From Kiloniella spongiae (GTDB taxonomy: Bacteria; Pseudomonadota; Alphaproteobacteria; Kiloniellales; Kiloniellaceae): a stretch of DNA of 64,000 bases. The notes below the pieces were generated by a model, which saw only the letters and a list, made by a program, of their open reading frames with translations, was not told where the DNA came from and searched no databases. A program made the position numbers and the translations under genes. Location: positions 182,322 to 246,321 of the forward strand of contig NZ_LAQL01000005.1 of the NCBI RefSeq assembly GCF_001026905.1, read 5' to 3'. Shown here piece by piece: positions 55,213-64,000 of the stretch. How positions within the stretch are numbered: position 1 is the stretch's first letter; each line of letters opens with the position of its first letter.

Positions 55213-55779
55213 TTATCCTTGAGCTTCTGTGCCTGCAGCACGGTTGCCTAGAATATCAGAAACCTTCTTACCGCGACGCTGAGCAACCATACGAGGGCTA
55301 CGCGAACGCGTCAGGCCATCAATAGCAGCTTTAATCAGGTTGTGCGGGTTCGAAGTACCTGTGGACTTAGAGACCACATCCTGAACACCAAGAGCTTCAA
55401 AAACGGCACGGAGAGGACCACCGGCAATAATACCGGTACCCACTGGTGCACTGCGCATTACAACATGGCCTGCACCGTAATGACCTTTGATGTCATGGTG
55501 CAAAGTACGGCCCTCACGAAGAGGAACACGAACCATGTTCTGTTTTGCAGCTTCCGTAGCCTTACGAATTGCTTCAGGAACTTCACGGGCTTTACCAGTG
55601 CCATGACCTACGCGTCCACGACCGTCACCAACGACGACAATAGCTGCGAAGCCAAAACGACGGCCACCTTTGACCACCTTAGCAACACGGTTAATACCAA
55701 CCAGTTTTTCGATCAGTTCCGGTTCATCGCGGTTGCGATCGTCTCTACGACCGCGATTTTCTTTTTGAGAACGTGCCAT
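55213..55779 (-). CDS. rpsE: 30S ribosomal protein S5
   Basis: A 188-residue small-subunit protein involved in decoding accuracy. [20 protein letters not shown] is diagnostic. Slightly longer than E. coli S5, with extra charged residues at both ends ([19 protein letters not shown]). Confidence 0.97.
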   Translation of the reverse strand: MARSQKENRGRRDDRNRDEPELIEKLVGINRVAKVVKGGRRFGFAAIVVVGDGRGRVGHGTGKAREVPEAIRKATEAAKQNMVRVPLREGRTLHHDIKGHYGAGHVVMRSAPVGTGIIAGGPLRAVFEALGVQDVVSKSTGTSNPHNLIKAAIDGLTRSRSPRMVAQRRGKKVSDILGNRAAGTEAQG

Positions 55780-55792
55780 AAAACTAGTCCCC

Positions 55793-56155
55793 TTAGAACT
55801 TTAAGCCAGCTTCACGGGCAGCATCAGCCAAGGCTTTAATACGACCGTGAAAAATGTATCCACCACGGTCGAAAACGACGTCCGTGATACCGGCGGCGAC
55901 GGCACGCTCTGCTACGAGTTTTCCAACCTTGATGGCAGCATCTTTATCTGCCCCAGTTTTCAATTCGCTTTTCAGAGCTCCGTCCAGGGTTGACGCAGCG
56001 GCAACAGTGACACCCTGCTTGTCATCAATCACTTGAGCATAAATATTTTTGCTCGAACGAAATACTGACAGGCGAGGACGACCATTACCCGTGCGCCGTA
56101 GCTGTGTACGAACGCGACTTTTGCGGCGATCGTGCAATGAGATAAGCTTACGCAT
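55793..56155 (-). CDS. rplR: 50S ribosomal protein L18
   Basis: A 120-residue 5S rRNA-binding protein. [20 protein letters not shown] and the C-terminal [20 protein letters not shown] are diagnostic. Starts 3 bp after rplF. Confidence 0.97.
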   Translation of the reverse strand: MRKLISLHDRRKSRVRTQLRRTGNGRPRLSVFRSSKNIYAQVIDDKQGVTVAAASTLDGALKSELKTGADKDAAIKVGKLVAERAVAAGITDVVFDRGGYIFHGRIKALADAAREAGLKF

Positions 56156-56158
56156 GGG

Positions 56159-56692
56159 TTACTTCTTCTTGCCTTCTTTGCGCAGAATGACTTCATCCGC
56201 GTACTTAACACCTTTGCCTTTGTAAGGCTCTGGTGGGCGGTACCCACGAATGACAGCAGCCACCTGGCCGACTTTCTGCTTGTCGATCCCCGAAACAGCA
56301 ACAGCTGTTGGCTTTTCACATTTGATTGTAATGCCTTCCGGAATTGGGAAGAGTACATCATGTGAATAGCCAAGCTGCAGATTCAAGGTATTACCCTGAA
56401 CAGCCGCGCGATAACCAACACCGTTAATCTCAAGGTTCTTGGTGTAACCTTCGGAAACACCAGTAACCAGATTCTGGACACGACTGCGAGCAGTACCCCA
56501 CATAGAGCGAGCACGCTTGCTGTCATTAGCTGGAGTGACCGTAACTTTTCCCTCATCAAGAGAAAAAGTTACATCATCCGTAGCTGCGAAGCTGAGTTCA
56601 CCCAGCTTCCCTTTTGCAGAGACGACATTGCCGTCAATCTTTAGTTCGACCCCACTTGGTACTTCTACGGGGTTCTTGCCTACACGAGACAT
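56159..56692 (-). CDS. rplF: 50S ribosomal protein L6
   Basis: A 177-residue protein of two related domains. [20 protein letters not shown] at the N-terminus and [20 protein letters not shown] at the C-terminus are diagnostic. The length equals the E. coli protein. Confidence 0.97.
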   Translation of the reverse strand: MSRVGKNPVEVPSGVELKIDGNVVSAKGKLGELSFAATDDVTFSLDEGKVTVTPANDSKRARSMWGTARSRVQNLVTGVSEGYTKNLEINGVGYRAAVQGNTLNLQLGYSHDVLFPIPEGITIKCEKPTAVAVSGIDKQKVGQVAAVIRGYRPPEPYKGKGVKYADEVILRKEGKKK

Positions 56693-56703
56693 ATCAAACT
56701 CCC

Positions 56704-57102
56704 TTAGAATACCTGGCAGAGAACCTCACCACCAACATTGGCGGTACGGGCCTCTTGATCGGACATTACGCCGCTAGGCGTAGAAAGAATGGTGACACCA
56801 AGTCCGTTGTAGTAGCGTGGTAGCTCTTTAATTTTAGAGTACACACGACGACCAGGACGTGACACACGGCTGATTTCAGAAATCGCCGGATCACCATCTG
56901 CGTATTTCAGTTCGATTGCTAGTTCACTAATACCAGCACGAACGTCAACTTTACTAAATCCACGAATAAAACCTTCGCGTTTTAGAACTTCGAGTACATT
57001 GGCACGCAGCTTAGAAGCTGGCGCGCGAACGACGCTTTTACCAACCCGTTGTCCGTTACGGATGCGGGTTAGCATATCCCCTAAAGGATCGCTCATCGCC
57101 AT
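56704..57102 (-). CDS. rpsH: 30S ribosomal protein S8
   Basis: A 132-residue 16S rRNA-binding protein. [17 protein letters not shown] and the C-terminal [20 protein letters not shown] are diagnostic. In E. coli S8 represses its own operon at the rplE region; a matching site was not searched. Confidence 0.97.
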   Translation of the reverse strand: MAMSDPLGDMLTRIRNGQRVGKSVVRAPASKLRANVLEVLKREGFIRGFSKVDVRAGISELAIELKYADGDPAISEISRVSRPGRRVYSKIKELPRYYNGLGVTILSTPSGVMSDQEARTANVGGEVLCQVF

Positions 57103-57117
57103 ATCGTCGGTCCTTCC

Positions 57118-57423
57118 TTACCAGCTCGATTTAACGACACCAGGTGCCTGGCCGACAGAGGCCAGATCACGAAGTGCGATACGAGAGAGCTTGAACTTAC
57201 GATAAAATCCACGAGGACGTCCTGTGACGCCACAACGGTTACGTATGCGGATCTTTGCACCGTCACGAGGCAACTGAGCCAATTTCATGCTAGCCTGGAA
57301 GATTTCTTCCGGGGAAGCTGAACGGTCTGTTGCAATCGCCTTAAGCGCAGCACGCTTGTCAGCTTGCTTTGCTACCATACGGCGGCGTTTTTCGTTCTTA
57401 GCAATGGCACTTTTCTTAGCCAT
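57118..57423 (-). CDS. rpsN: 30S ribosomal protein S14 (zinc-free type)
   Basis: A 101-residue protein. [20 protein letters not shown] and [20 protein letters not shown] are diagnostic. It has the long zinc-independent form without a CxxC pair. ATG at 57423 is the family start; the 25 extra residues open to 57498 overlap rplE and are rejected. Confidence 0.97.
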   Translation of the reverse strand: MAKKSAIAKNEKRRRMVAKQADKRAALKAIATDRSASPEEIFQASMKLAQLPRDGAKIRIRNRCGVTGRPRGFYRKFKLSRIALRDLASVGQAPGVVKSSW

Positions 57424-57445
57424 TTTACTATTCCTTTCTGCCCGT

Positions 57446-57991
57446 TCAGTTAGCGAACGGCATGTCGAACCTGGCAAGGAGAGCTTTCGCTTCCTCATCG
57501 GTTTTCGCCGTGGTGCAGATGGTAATATTCATCCCGCGGATTTCGTCTACGCGATCGTATTCGATTTCCGGGAAAACAATCTGCTCCTTGAGTCCCATGT
57601 TATAGTTTCCAAGGCCGTCAAATGCATTGCCTTTCACGCCGCGAAAATCACGAACACGTGGAAGAGCAATCGTCACAAGACGATCAAGGAATTCATACAT
57701 GCGATCGCCGCGCAGTGTCACCTTACAGCCTAGTGGCATATCTTCACGAACCTTGAAACCCGCGATGGATTTCTTGGCACGTGTGATAACAGGTTTTTGC
57801 GCTGCAATTGCTTCTAGTTCAGAAGCTGCATGCTTAACCTTTTTGGTGTCCTGTACGGCTTTACCAACACCGATATTAAGCACGATTTTCTCAAGCTTAG
57901 GAATCTGCATTGGGTTAGTGTAGTTAAATTCGCCCTTAAGAGCGTCTCTAACTTCACTGTTGTAATGTGCCTTCAAGCGTGGCTGTGTCAT
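57446..57991 (-). CDS. rplE: 50S ribosomal protein L5
   Basis: A 181-residue 5S rRNA- and tRNA-contacting protein. [20 protein letters not shown] and [20 protein letters not shown] are diagnostic. ATG at 57991 has GAGG upstream and lies 13 bp after rplX; the open frame to 58015 would overlap rplX. Confidence 0.97.
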   Translation of the reverse strand: MTQPRLKAHYNSEVRDALKGEFNYTNPMQIPKLEKIVLNIGVGKAVQDTKKVKHAASELEAIAAQKPVITRAKKSIAGFKVREDMPLGCKVTLRGDRMYEFLDRLVTIALPRVRDFRGVKGNAFDGLGNYNMGLKEQIVFPEIEYDRVDEIRGMNITICTTAKTDEEAKALLARFDMPFAN

Positions 57992-58004
57992 GGTCAACCT
58001 CGCC

Positions 58005-58325
58005 CTATACATCAACTACTTCGCCAGATTTCTTGGCGAAGCGCACTTTGCGATCCCCTTCTGTACGGAGGCCAACGCGTGTGGCATCCCCAGATTTAGG
58101 GTCAACTAGTGCAATATTAGAGATATGAACGGAAGCTTCTTGCTCGATGATTCCGCCCTGTGATGTCTGGGAAGCAGACTGGTGCTTCTTCACGACGTTT
58201 ACGCCTTGTACTACAACGCGGTCTTCGTCGCGAAGTACTCGAAGCACTTCGCCTTTTTTACCCTTGTCACGACCGGTTGTAAGAACAACCTGATCGCCTT
58301 TTTTGATCTTAAACTTTTTGCTCAT
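58005..58325 (-). CDS. rplX: 50S ribosomal protein L24
   Basis: A 106-residue assembly-initiator protein with the KOW motif ([20 protein letters not shown]) and the family's [20 protein letters not shown]. It overlaps the rplN stop by 1 nt. Confidence 0.97.
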   Translation of the reverse strand: MSKKFKIKKGDQVVLTTGRDKGKKGEVLRVLRDEDRVVVQGVNVVKKHQSASQTSQGGIIEQEASVHISNIALVDPKSGDATRVGLRTEGDRKVRFAKKSGEVVDV

Positions 58326-58693
58326 TACAGCACCTCAGGCGCCAATGACACGATTTTCATGAAGCTGCGCGCACGCAATTCACGGGTAACCGGGCCGAAA
58401 ATACGAGTACCAATAGGCTCATTTGATTTGTTAATCAAAACAGCCGCATTGGTGTCAAAGCGGATCGAGGTGCCGTCTTGACGACGGATTTCTTTTGCCG
58501 TGCGTACAATCACGGCACGATGTACATCACCTTTTTTGACTTTGCCACGTGGAATTGCTTCCTTGACAGAGACTTTGATGACGTCACCGATACTGGCGGT
58601 TTTACGTTTGGAACCACCAAGCACCTTGATGCACTGTACTCTACGAGCACCGGAGTTGTCAGCTACTTCAAGCTGAGACTGCATCTGGATCAT
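58325..58693 (-). CDS. rplN: 50S ribosomal protein L14
   Basis: A 122-residue protein at the subunit interface. [20 protein letters not shown] and [20 protein letters not shown] are diagnostic. Confidence 0.98.
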   Translation of the reverse strand: MIQMQSQLEVADNSGARRVQCIKVLGGSKRKTASIGDVIKVSVKEAIPRGKVKKGDVHRAVIVRTAKEIRRQDGTSIRFDTNAAVLINKSNEPIGTRIFGPVTRELRARSFMKIVSLAPEVL

Positions 58694-58709
58694 GGCTATA
58701 TCCTAAATA

Positions 58710-58955
58710 CTATGCTTCGGTAGAAGCGTCACTGACCACTTCCCAAGACTTAGTCTTGGAAATTGGACTGCATTCACGAATCTTGACGACATCTCCCGCT
58801 TTTACTGCGTTGGTCTCGTCATGAGCGTGATACTTCTTCGAACGCTTAATGAACTTCTTGTAGATCGGGTGCATAACGCGACGTTCTACAAGAACAGTAA
58901 TAGTCTTGTCGGTCTTATCGCTAACTACGACACCCTGCAACACACGCCGTGGCAT
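58710..58955 (-). CDS. rpsQ: 30S ribosomal protein S17
   Basis: An 81-residue OB-fold protein. [20 protein letters not shown] and [16 protein letters not shown] are diagnostic. Lies between rpmC and rplN as usual. Confidence 0.97.
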   Translation of the reverse strand: MPRRVLQGVVVSDKTDKTITVLVERRVMHPIYKKFIKRSKKYHAHDETNAVKAGDVVKIRECSPISKTKSWEVVSDASTEA

Positions 58956-58967
58956 TGTGTAAACTCC

Positions 58968-59162
58968 TTAAGAAGCTGCCTGCAGAGACTGCAGGACAGT
59001 TTTAACTCGTGCAATGTCGCGGCGAACCTGACGACAACGAGCCGTGTTTTCAAGCTGACCGCTGGCTTGTTGGAAGCGGAGGTTAAACTGCTCTTTACGC
59101 AACTTTACCATCTCTTCTTTAAGCTCATCAGCCGTTTTAGTACGGAGATCACTTGATTTCAT
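58968..59162 (-). CDS. rpmC: 50S ribosomal protein L29
   Basis: A 64-residue helical hairpin protein near the exit tunnel. [20 protein letters not shown] and [12 protein letters not shown] are diagnostic. Its start overlaps the rplP stop by 1 nt. Confidence 0.97.
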   Translation of the reverse strand: MKSSDLRTKTADELKEEMVKLRKEQFNLRFQQASGQLENTARCRQVRRDIARVKTVLQSLQAAS

Positions 59163-59584
59163 TAGTTCACTCCTTCACCCGGACGAACAATAAATTTCGT
59201 CTGAATTGGTAGTTTAGCAGATGCCAACGAGAAAGCCTCGCGAGCAACGTCCAAAGGAACACCATCGAGTTCAAAGATGACACGACCAGGTTTAACCCTA
59301 GCTGCCCACCATTCGATGTTACCTTTACCTTTACCCTGACGAACTTCTGCTGGCTTCGATGAAACCGGCACGTCTGGGAAGATGCGGATCCATAACTTAC
59401 CGACACGTTTCATATGACGTGTAACGGTACGACGGGCCGCTTCGATTTGTCGGGCAGATACACGACCAGGGGTTACGGCTTTAAGACCGTAGGCACCAAA
59501 ATTCAATTGGGTACCACCCTTAGCATTACCGTGGATCCGGCCTTTATGTGCTTTGCGGAACTTAGTCCGCTTTGGCTGCAACAT
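59162..59584 (-). CDS. rplP: 50S ribosomal protein L16
   Basis: A 140-residue protein near the A site. [20 protein letters not shown] and the conserved [20 protein letters not shown] are diagnostic. The hydroxylatable Arg region (Arg81 in E. coli) falls within [15 protein letters not shown]. Confidence 0.98.
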   Translation of the reverse strand: MLQPKRTKFRKAHKGRIHGNAKGGTQLNFGAYGLKAVTPGRVSARQIEAARRTVTRHMKRVGKLWIRIFPDVPVSSKPAEVRQGKGKGNIEWWAARVKPGRVIFELDGVPLDVAREAFSLASAKLPIQTKFIVRPGEGVN

Positions 59585-59610
59585 ATTACTATTTCCTCAA
59601 GCTAAGCCCG

Positions 59611-60291
59611 TTACGAACGAGCGGCCTGTGAATCCTGAGATCGCTTATCCATGGCCATTGGGTCATGTTCCATGATCTCGCCCTTGAAGATCCATACCTT
59701 CACACCACAAATACCGAAAGTGGTGGATGCACGGGACTCAGCGTAATCAACTTCCGCACGAAGTGTGTGGAGTGGAACACGTCCTTCACGATACCATTCA
59801 GTACGAGCAATCTCAGCACCACCCAAACGGCCAGCACAGTTGATACGAATGCCCTGTGCGCCGAGACGCATAGCAGACTGAACAGATCGTTTCATAGCAC
59901 GACGGAAAGCCACACGACGTTCTAACTGACTACAGATGTTGTCTGCAACCAATTTCGCATCAATTTCTGGTTTCCGGATTTCTACGATATTCAGATGTAC
60001 TTCGCTAGAAGTAAGTTTCTGAAGCTCACGACGCAGTTTTTCAATATCCGATCCCTTTTTACCGATTACAACGCCCGGACGGGCAGTGTAAATGGTAACA
60101 CGGGCTTTCTTAGCTGGACGCTCGATAATGATCCGAGAAACACCAGCTTGTTTCAAGCGCTCACGCAGAAACTCACGGATGCCAAGATCTTCATGAAGCA
60201 GATCAGCATAGTCACTATCTGCAAACCAACGAGAATCCCAGGTCCGGATGATACCGACACGAAGGCCGATAGGATTAATCTTCTGACCCAT
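59611..60291 (-). CDS. rpsC: 30S ribosomal protein S3
   Basis: A 226-residue mRNA-entry protein. [20 protein letters not shown], the KH-domain GXXG as [13 protein letters not shown], and [20 protein letters not shown] are diagnostic. The start overlaps the rplV stop by 1 nt. Confidence 0.98.
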   Translation of the reverse strand: MGQKINPIGLRVGIIRTWDSRWFADSDYADLLHEDLGIREFLRERLKQAGVSRIIIERPAKKARVTIYTARPGVVIGKKGSDIEKLRRELQKLTSSEVHLNIVEIRKPEIDAKLVADNICSQLERRVAFRRAMKRSVQSAMRLGAQGIRINCAGRLGGAEIARTEWYREGRVPLHTLRAEVDYAESRASTTFGICGVKVWIFKGEIMEHDPMAMDKRSQDSQAARS

Positions 60292-60671
60292 TACGCTGTC
60301 TCCTCGCGTTCACGGACAACAACTGTCAATTGGCTCCAAGGCTTGAGCAAACGGCCAACACGACCGCGAGCACGTGCCCGGAAACGCTTCATGACAAAGC
60401 TTTTACCGACGAAAGCCTCAGATACAAAGAGACGATCTACATCAAGCTGATGGTTGTTTTCAGCATTAGCAATTGCAGACTGAAGTGCTTTTTTCACTTC
60501 AATAGCAATACGACGCTTGGAGAAAGTCAGTTCTGCCAAAGCAGATTCTGCAGATTTCCCACGAATGCTTGCCGCAACCAGGTTTAATTTGCGTGGTGAA
60601 GTGCGAAGGTTAACAGCAATAGCACGAGCTTCATTGTCAGCTAACGCACGATCACGTTTTGACTTACTCAT
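60291..60671 (-). CDS. rplV: 50S ribosomal protein L22
   Basis: A 126-residue tunnel protein with the extended loop reaching the exit tunnel ([20 protein letters not shown]). It carries about 12 extra N-terminal residues compared with E. coli. It overlaps rpsS by 4 bp. Confidence 0.97.
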   Translation of the reverse strand: MSKSKRDRALADNEARAIAVNLRTSPRKLNLVAASIRGKSAESALAELTFSKRRIAIEVKKALQSAIANAENNHQLDVDRLFVSEAFVGKSFVMKRFRARARGRVGRLLKPWSQLTVVVREREETA

Positions 60672-60952
60672 TTTCTGCCTTTCTTCGCTTTCTTATCCAC
60701 TGCGTGACCCCAATAGGTACGCGATGGAGCGAATTCACCGAATTTATGGCCAACCATATTCTCAGTTACAAGAACTGGGATGTGCTTACGGCCGTTGTAC
60801 ACACCAAAAGTCAAACCAACAAACTGTGGCATGATGGTGGAACGACGGGACCATGTCTTAATAATTTCGTTACGACCCGCGCTACGCACGGTCTCAGCCT
60901 TCTTTAACAGACAGGCATCAACAAACGGGCCTTTCCAAACGGAACGAGCCAT
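60668..60952 (-). CDS. rpsS: 30S ribosomal protein S19
   Basis: A 94-residue head protein. [20 protein letters not shown] and [20 protein letters not shown] are diagnostic. Confidence 0.98.
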   Translation of the reverse strand: MARSVWKGPFVDACLLKKAETVRSAGRNEIIKTWSRRSTIMPQFVGLTFGVYNGRKHIPVLVTENMVGHKFGEFAPSRTYWGHAVDKKAKKGRK

Positions 60953-60968
60953 ATGGCCATCCCCTCAC

Positions 60969-61799
60969 TTAGCGTTTCTGATGACGACGACGGATAATTA
61001 GTCCATCGGTCTTCTTGTTGGAGCGAGTACGAGCACCCTTTGTAGGTTTCCCCCAAGGAGTGACCGGGTGACGACCACCCGATGTACGACCTTCACCACC
61101 ACCGTGCGGGTGGTCCACCGGGTTCATAGCGACACCACGAACAGACGGACGCTTGCCAAGCCAACGATTACGGCCAGCTTTACCAAGCTTCTGGTTCGAA
61201 TTGTCCGGGTTGGACACGGATCCAACCGTCGCCATGCATTCGGCGCGTACCATACGTAACTCGCCTGAGTTCAAGCGAATTTGGGCATATCCTGCATCGC
61301 GACCAACCAACTGTACATACGTACCGGCTGAACGAGCAATCTGCCCACCCTTGCCAGCCTTCAGCTCGACATTGTGGACAATAGTACCCACAGGAATCGC
61401 GCTAAGTGGCATAGCATTACCAGGCTTAACATCGGTTTTAGCACCAGAAATGACACTATCACCGACCTGCAGGCGCTGAGGAGCCAAGATATAAGCTTGC
61501 TCACCATCTGCATATTCGATTAAGGCGATAAACGCCGTACGGTTCGGATCGTACTCAATGCGCTGTACAGTAGCAGCAACATCAAACTTTGTACGTTTGA
61601 AGTCGATGATACGGTAAGAACGCTTATGTCCACCGCCGCGACGGCGCATGGTGATCCGACCATTATTATTACGTCCACCTGACTTTGTAAGACCTTCAGT
61701 TAATTTCTTAACTGGCTTGCCTTTGTAAAGATCAGAGCGATCAATCAACACCAGGTTTCTTTGACTTGGTGTGACTGGATTAAAAGTTTTCAACGCCAT
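60969..61799 (-). CDS. rplB: 50S ribosomal protein L2
   Basis: A 276-residue peptidyl-transferase-centre protein. [20 protein letters not shown] and the C-terminal [20 protein letters not shown], with the conserved His near the catalytic centre, are diagnostic. Confidence 0.98.
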   Translation of the reverse strand: MALKTFNPVTPSQRNLVLIDRSDLYKGKPVKKLTEGLTKSGGRNNNGRITMRRRGGGHKRSYRIIDFKRTKFDVAATVQRIEYDPNRTAFIALIEYADGEQAYILAPQRLQVGDSVISGAKTDVKPGNAMPLSAIPVGTIVHNVELKAGKGGQIARSAGTYVQLVGRDAGYAQIRLNSGELRMVRAECMATVGSVSNPDNSNQKLGKAGRNRWLGKRPSVRGVAMNPVDHPHGGGEGRTSGGRHPVTPWGKPTKGARTRSNKKTDGLIIRRRHQKR

Positions 61800-61803
61800 C
61801 GGA

Positions 61804-62136
61804 TTAAATTCCCGTCGTCACGTCGATGCTTTCCCCGTCAGGCAGGGAAATAATAGCCTTTTTGACGTCTGAACGACGACCAGGGCGACCTTTGAAACGT
61901 TTTGTTTTGCCTTTAACGCGAAGGGTGTTAACCGCTTCGACCTTAACGCCAAACAAACCTTCAATAGCCAAACTGATTTCGGGCTTAGAAGCATCAAGCG
62001 GAACTTGGAAGGTAACCTGGTTGTTTTCTGAACCAAGAGTAGCCTTCTCGGTGATGACCGGACGACGGATGATTTCATACATCCGTTCTTTAGAAATGGT
62101 CACCGGCTTGGTGTTACGTGCGCGTGCTCTGCTCAT
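61804..62136 (-). CDS. rplW: 50S ribosomal protein L23
   Basis: A 110-residue tunnel-exit protein that docks trigger factor and [18 protein letters not shown] and [13 protein letters not shown] are diagnostic. It has about 10 extra N-terminal residues; ATG at 62094 (MYEII) is a shorter alternative. The start used here overlaps rplD by 4 bp, which supports it. Confidence 0.95.
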   Translation of the reverse strand: MSRARARNTKPVTISKERMYEIIRRPVITEKATLGSENNQVTFQVPLDASKPEISLAIEGLFGVKVEAVNTLRVKGKTKRFKGRPGRRSDVKKAIISLPDGESIDVTTGI

Positions 62137-62750
62137 TTTAGACGCGCCTCCAGCGCTTCAACAGCATCCTTGGTCAGAACCAATGTGTCGCGACGCAGAA
62201 TATCAAACACGTTAGCGCCCTGCTGTGGCAGAACATCAACACATGGGATATTGCGAGAAGCACGAGCAAAACCTTCGTTCACTGACGCGCCGTCGATAAC
62301 AAGAGCTGAAGACCAGCCCAGTGCTGCCAACTGCTTAACCAATGCAGAAGTTTTTGGTTCTTTGACTTCGGTGTTATCAAGAACAACCAACTTACCTTCA
62401 GCAGCTTTTGCTGAAAGTGCAGTTTTAAGAGCAAGAAGACGAACTTTCTTTGGAAGATCGTGAGAATGATCCTGAACGCGAGGTCCATGAACAACACCAC
62501 CACCACGGAAGATGTTCGCACGAATAGAACCGTGACGAGCGCCGCCACCTTTCTGATTCTTGATCTTACGGGTTGAACCGCGAACTTCGCCGCGTTCTTT
62601 AACCTTGTGTGTGCCAGCACGACGCTTGGCAAGCTGATAGTTGACCATACGTGCAAGTAAATCAGCACGAACTGGAAGACCGAACACAGCTTCGTTCAGT
62701 TCAACTTCACCAGCTTTTTTATTTTCGAGGGATGTAACCGCGATCTTCAT
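62133..62750 (-). CDS. rplD: 50S ribosomal protein L4
   Basis: A 205-residue tunnel protein. [20 protein letters not shown] and the loop [20 protein letters not shown] are diagnostic. In E. coli L4 represses the S10 operon through its leader; no comparable leader was recognised here. Confidence 0.97.
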   Translation of the reverse strand: MKIAVTSLENKKAGEVELNEAVFGLPVRADLLARMVNYQLAKRRAGTHKVKERGEVRGSTRKIKNQKGGGARHGSIRANIFRGGGVVHGPRVQDHSHDLPKKVRLLALKTALSAKAAEGKLVVLDNTEVKEPKTSALVKQLAALGWSSALVIDGASVNEGFARASRNIPCVDVLPQQGANVFDILRRDTLVLTKDAVEALEARLK

Positions 62751-62752
62751 GG

Positions 62753-63466
62753 TTATTGACCCTTCTCTTCAGCAGCAGGAGCTTCAGCAGCAGCAGCTTT
62801 TAGACCAGCTGGGAACGGAACACCTTCAGGAAGTGCACGCTTCACAGCATCGCTAATGTAAACCCAACCGCCTTTTGAGCCAGGAATAGCACCCTTAACA
62901 AGGATCAAGCCATTGTCACCATCGGTAGCAACGATTTCCAAATTCTGGGTAGTCACACGACGATCACCCATGTGACCAGCCATTTTCTTACCCTTGAACA
63001 CCTTACCAGGATCCTGACTGTTACCAGTAGAACCGTGACTACGGTGAGAAACGGAAACACCGTGCGTAGCACGTAGACCACCAAAATTATGACGCTTCAT
63101 CGCACCAGCGAAACCTTTACCGATAGAAGTACCGGTAACGTCTACATACTGACCTGCAACAAAGTGACCCGCATCCAGCTCAACACCGACATCCAAAAGG
63201 GCGTCTGCTGATACGCGAAATTCTGCTGTATGTTTCTTTGGAGCAACCTTAGCTTTGGCATAATGACCACGCTCAGCTTTACTCACATTTTTCACCTTGG
63301 CTACACCAGAGCCAAGCTGAATCGCATTATAGCCGTCCGTCTCTTGATTACGGACCGCAACAACCTGACAGCTCTCTAGCTTCAAAACAGTTACTGGAAC
63401 ATGATTTCCAGCTTCTGTGAAGACGCGAGACATACCAAGTTTCTGCGCAATAAGACCCGTACGCAT
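62753..63466 (-). CDS. rplC: 50S ribosomal protein L3
   Basis: A 237-residue early-assembly protein. [16 protein letters not shown] and [20 protein letters not shown] are diagnostic; the Gln of GNSQDPG corresponds to the residue methylated by PrmB in E. coli. A 28-residue Ala/Glu-rich tail ([15 protein letters not shown]) extends the family length, as in other alphaproteobacteria. Confidence 0.97.
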   Translation of the reverse strand: MRTGLIAQKLGMSRVFTEAGNHVPVTVLKLESCQVVAVRNQETDGYNAIQLGSGVAKVKNVSKAERGHYAKAKVAPKKHTAEFRVSADALLDVGVELDAGHFVAGQYVDVTGTSIGKGFAGAMKRHNFGGLRATHGVSVSHRSHGSTGNSQDPGKVFKGKKMAGHMGDRRVTTQNLEIVATDGDNGLILVKGAIPGSKGGWVYISDAVKRALPEGVPFPAGLKAAAAEAPAAEEKGQ

Positions 63467-63469
63467 TGC

Positions 63470-63784
63470 TTAGCCTTTCAGTTTAATCTCAACATCAACA
63501 CCAGCCGCAAGATCAAGCTTCATAAGCGCGTCTACGGTTTGCGGTGTTGGCTCAACGATGTCGATAAGACGCTTATGAGTTCTGATTTCGAACTGCTCAC
63601 GACTCTTCTTATCGATGTGAGGACCACGAAGGACTGTAAATTTCTCAATGCGAGTCGGTAGTGGAATAGGACCTTGAACCTGCGCACCTGTGCGCTTGGC
63701 AGTCCCAACGATCTCAGATGTAGATTGGTCTAGGACCCTATGATCGTACGCCTTTAGGCGAATTCTAATATTCTGGCTGGACAT
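63470..63784 (-). CDS. rpsJ: 30S ribosomal protein S10
   Basis: A 104-residue small-subunit protein that also serves transcription antitermination with Nus[21 protein letters not shown] and [20 protein letters not shown] are diagnostic. First gene after the tuf terminator. The 98 bp upstream hold a TATATT -10-like box but no clear -35. Confidence 0.98.
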   Translation of the reverse strand: MSSQNIRIRLKAYDHRVLDQSTSEIVGTAKRTGAQVQGPIPLPTRIEKFTVLRGPHIDKKSREQFEIRTHKRLIDIVEPTPQTVDALMKLDLAAGVDVEIKLKG

Positions 63785-63882
63785 TCTCAGCCACCCTTGA
63801 TTAACCCGTTCGTACCATTCGCGGCATTGGAACGCAGTTAACCCCTTTCAGAGTTAATATAAACAATTTTGTCACAAAAAGA

Positions 63883-63919
63883 AGCGACGGTGCGTTCTTT
63901 ACCAAAACGCACCGTCGCT
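63883..63919 (-). terminator. Intrinsic terminator after tuf
   Basis: Perfect 13-bp stem GCGACGGTGCGTT / AACGCACCGTCGC plus an A-T closing pair, a 9-nt loop and, on the minus strand, TTCTTTTT. It divides the str operon (tuf) from the S10 operon, so rpsJ needs its own promoter or read-through. Confidence 0.88.
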
Positions 63920-63941
63920 ATCAACAACTATTTTACTTTTT

Positions 63942-64000
63942 TTATTTTGAGATGCTTGAAACGACACCGGCACCAACGGTACGGCCGCCTTCACGGATCG
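63942..64000 (-). CDS. tuf: Elongation factor Tu, C-terminal end (5' part beyond window)
   Basis: The last 18 codons read IREGGRTVGAGVVSSISK and then TAA, the C-terminus of EF-Tu. The rest lies past the window end. The tuf-rpsJ junction is the usual order in this group. Confidence 0.95.
   Translation of the reverse strand, partial: IREGGRTVGAGVVSSISK

Noticed and set aside
1..64000. CRISPR arrays, rRNA or tRNA genes, intact insertion sequences
   Set aside because: No regularly spaced repeats, no rRNA-like or cloverleaf sequence and no transposase-like frame were found by reading; a dedicated tRNA scan was not possible.

Overview
The window is a chromosomal segment of an alphaproteobacterium. 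Evidence: an ATP12-family F1-ATPase assembly chaperone gene beside propionyl/acetyl-CoA carboxylase genes, an alphaproteobacterial tuf-S10-spc-alpha ribosomal gene order, a short-lid adenylate kinase inside the spc cluster, and many TRAP and ABC uptake systems. Base composition is moderate and AT-leaning, with very AT-rich intergenic DNA. Gene content resembles marine Rhodospirillales/Kiloniellales-type genomes (for example Terasakiella- or Kiloniella-like), but the genus cannot be fixed from sequence reading alone. No rRNA, tRNA, CRISPR array, intact insertion sequence or prophage was seen.

Layout. 1-6.4 kb (minus): a MerR regulator and a LivG - acyl-CoA ligase - LivH - LivM - substrate-binding protein operon that imports a carboxylic or amino acid and probably activates it with CoA. 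6.8-18.8 kb: a mixed accessory region holding a small DUF1127-like ORF, a membrane AraC regulator divergent from two alpha/beta hydrolases (the second carries every key residue of fluoroacetate dehalogenase), an SDR behind a twin-palindrome promoter, an FAD amine oxidase-like enzyme, TrhO, two GNATs, a tandem pair of paralogous lipoproteins, threonine synthase and a LysR regulator. 18.9-26.2 kb: sulfur/amino-acid uptake, with a cystine ABC importer (tcyJLN) behind a large nested dyad, a sensor pair (PhnD-like binding protein plus hybrid histidine kinase), a decayed second copy of the tcyN 3' end, a GNAT and cysE. 26.2-32.7 kb: an RpiR regulator divergent from an N-formylglutamate amidohydrolase-like gene, a complete TRAP transporter and a glutamine-synthetase-family ligase; this looks like one regulated catabolic module of unknown substrate. 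32.7-38.5 kb: a sensor kinase and NtrC-type regulator divergent from an OFA-family MFS carrier that has a clear sigma-54 promoter.

38.5-49.7 kb is mostly housekeeping on the minus strand: a HEPN-motif protein, propionyl-CoA carboxylase subunits, ATP12 chaperone, HAD phosphatase, RluC-type pseudouridine synthase, CrcB fluoride channel, an isochorismatase-fold protein lacking its catalytic triad, RarA and a DegP/DegQ protease. 49.7-64 kb is the ribosomal region on the minus strand, read from the 3' end of tuf through rpsJ to rplQ, including secY, adk and rpoA. An internal consensus promoter and a structured leader precede rpsM, and an intrinsic terminator-like hairpin separates rplO from secY.

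The most unusual items are the N-formylglutamate/TRAP/GS-like module with twin operators, the kinase locus flanked by direct copies of the tcyN end, the nested dyad before tcyJ, the pseudoenzyme isochorismatase, the tandem lipoproteins, and the putative fluoroacetate dehalogenase.
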